Shown here: one piece after another, positions 4,960 through 5,919 of the stretch
How the letters are laid out: the number at the start of each line of letters is the position of its first letter
Numbering within the stretch: position 1 is the first letter of the stretch
Source: Acidobacteriota bacterium
GTDB lineage: Bacteria > Acidobacteriota > Terriglobia > Terriglobales > Acidobacteriaceae
NCBI GenBank assembly: GCA_021780095.1
Contig: JAJXZK010000290.1
Coordinates: 1-5,919 of the forward strand
Reading direction: 5' to 3'
Length of the DNA stretch: 5,919 nt
The notes under the pieces: model-generated
The model's input: the letters and a program-made list of their open reading frames with translations, nothing else
What the model was told of the DNA's origin: nothing
The model's database searches: none
Made by a program: the position numbers and the translations under genes

Positions 4960-5559
4960 TCAGCGGTCGTAATGCGACCTGCCGGGCATCATCGGCATGG
5001 AGCGGCAATTGCCGGGCATGGCGAAAAGAGAATCGGGCGGCGTGGACAGGTCTACGTCTTTGTAGTCGATCCTCACCGGGCCTTTTGACGTGGGGATCTC
5101 GACACGCACCGGAAAATTTTTCAGGTCGGTGGCTACCCAGGCTTTCATCGTGATGGGTTTCCCCCCGTCAGACGGGGTTACCCTGACGCGCTCGATGATC
5201 GCCGGATGGCCGTCTACGGTTGCCGAACCCAGCTTGGTCCGTTCCACTTTTCCTTTTGCCTCGAGGGGCTGAGGGCTCATTTGCGGCATTTTCATGCACA
5301 TTTGGGGCATCACCATGAACATTTCATTCTTGTCGAGCAGCAACACGGTATGCATTCTTCCGCCGGGAGGGTCCGTTCGCATTTTGTCGCCCGAGCGATA
5401 GACCTTCATGGACACCTGTTTGCCGTCTGGGCTGGTCGAAACCATCGTGGCGGAGAAATCCTGTGGTGAAAACGGGGTCTTGTCTTGCGCTCGGGCGTGG
5501 CCAGCGAGCGCACTAAGGCTGATACCCACAACAGCGGCGACGAAAACGGTGCGATGCAT
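4960..5559 (-). CDS. Exported LolA/DUF4412-like protein with Met/Cys-rich cluster
   Basis: The product has 199 residues. ATG 5559 is chosen because GAGGAGGAA lies about 6 nt upstream and it opens directly into a signal peptide: MHRT, a hydrophobic core (VFVAAVVGISLSALAG), and a likely signal-peptidase I cut after AHARA-type residues (24/25). The mature protein shows features of the LolA-like/DUF4412 beta fold: VSMKVYRSGDKMRTD (49-63), TVLLLDKNEMFMVMP (71-85), VDGHPAIIERVRV (115-127), ITMKAWVATDLKNFPVRVEI (136-155), and a final DLSTPPDSLFAMP (170-182). Residues 80-94 contain seven Met and one Cys, and the C-terminus adds a second cluster (MPGNCRSMPMMPG), so copper or silver binding, or a disulfide between C88 and C185, is possible. 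It acts outside the cytoplasm; its ligand is unknown. It follows the Ig-like gene by 28 nt, probably in one operon. Confidence 0.85.
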   Translation of the reverse strand: MHRTVFVAAVVGISLSALAGHARAQDKTPFSPQDFSATMVSTSPDGKQVSMKVYRSGDKMRTDPPGGRMHTVLLLDKNEMFMVMPQMCMKMPQMSPQPLEAKGKVERTKLGSATVDGHPAIIERVRVTPSDGGKPITMKAWVATDLKNFPVRVEIPTSKGPVRIDYKDVDLSTPPDSLFAMPGNCRSMPMMPGRSHYDR

Positions 5560-5587
5560 AGCCTTCCTCCTCTGCGATCCATCAAGA

Positions 5588-5919
5588 TTATCGAGGCCTC
5601 GCGGCCGGCCCATTGCTGGAACAAACAAACGTGGCGTGATTCGATTGGATGTTCGCCGACGTCCCGTCCACCGAGATAATCTGCACCGCTTCCCAGCCGG
5701 AATAATTCGCGGGGCGCAGATCCCACTCATCCCTGACGTTTAGCTGGTGAGAGGACACGGCGGTGGCTGAGATCGCCGGACCCGCGGCGCCATCGCTGCG
5801 AATCCAGCGGTACTGCAAGGCGACTTGCGGTTTGCCGCTCATGTAGATCGCTCCGGCGAAATATTCGCGCGTGGGATTATTGGCGGCGCAGCGGCCGGCG
5901 ATGATTTTGGAGAAAACGC
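5588..5919 (-). CDS. C-terminal part of a secreted protein with an Ig-like domain (5' end beyond window)
   Basis: The frame is open from the right edge for 109 codons to TAA at 5590-5588, so only the 3' end is present. An internal ATG at 5842 is not a likely start: it has no ribosome site and the sequence before it is part of the same domain. Visible pattern: a Cys at position 10 of the fragment, VALQYRWIRSDGAAGPAISA (32-51), a VRDEWDL strand, SGWEAVQIIS (73-82), then SNHATFVC (92-99). The YRWIRSDG...W...GWEAVQI...ATF.C order, with two Cys able to form a disulfide, is one I recall from Ig-like beta-sandwich domains in exported acidobacterial proteins. Role unknown; probably cell-surface or periplasmic. 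Its stop is 28 nt from the start of the LolA-like gene, whose ribosome site lies in the gap, so the two are probably co-transcribed. Confidence 0.7.
   Translation of the reverse strand, partial: VFSKIIAGRCAANNPTREYFAGAIYMSGKPQVALQYRWIRSDGAAGPAISATAVSSHQLNVRDEWDLRPANYSGWEAVQIISVDGTSANIQSNHATFVCSSNGPAARPR

Noticed and set aside
4467..5153. Plus-strand frame of 228 codons
   Set aside because: It runs antisense through the IS3/TPR chimera and into the LolA-like gene, both of which are recognisable on the minus strand. Its length is a by-product of GC-rich codon structure.

Overview
The window looks like chromosomal DNA from a soil bacterium, most likely an Acidobacteriota member (Bryobacter/Solibacter/Koribacter-like). 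I base this on remembered family resemblance, not a database search: a GPRTPAGK...NAVKYG protein family, the C-terminal TPR tail typical of acidobacterial serine/threonine kinases, a small coiled-coil protein ending in a SAAARKRIAAAQRARWAK motif, and Ig-like and LolA-like secreted proteins. Genes are sparse and separated by long spacers holding gene fragments, as in an accessory, recombining region.

Left part (1-1295): a gene truncated by the left edge reads leftward from a TTG start at 353, behind an ideal Shine-Dalgarno sequence. It faces away from a 66-residue ribbon-helix-helix-type protein (476-676). Between them lie a good -35 box and a perfect 17-bp palindrome. A 103-bp, 91% identical copy of the 3' end of the small gene lies 361 bp downstream (935-1037), without a start codon.

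Middle part (1296-3556): a 135-residue unknown protein (1296-1703) and a 315-residue member of a recurrent soil-bacterial family (1776-2723) follow each other on the plus strand, each with its own Shine-Dalgarno site. A 60-bp copy of the 3' end of the second gene lies 528 bp downstream (3172-3231). So two unrelated genes in one short window each have a stranded 3'-end copy downstream. About 830 bp here (2724-3556) carry no convincing intact gene.

Right part (3557-5919), all on the minus strand: a 79-residue coiled-coil/basic protein; a 247-codon chimera joining the helix-turn-helix half of an IS3-family OrfA in frame to the C-terminal TPR tail of an acidobacterial protein kinase, with a probable IS end at 4889; a 199-residue exported LolA/DUF4412-like protein with a dense Met/Cys cluster; and the 3' end of a gene for a secreted Ig-like domain. 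The last two form a likely operon with a 28-nt gap.

The best candidate for something new is the OrfA-TPR chimera, a possible domestication of an IS DNA-binding domain. The paired 3'-end duplications come next. No complete defence, CRISPR or secretion system is visible.
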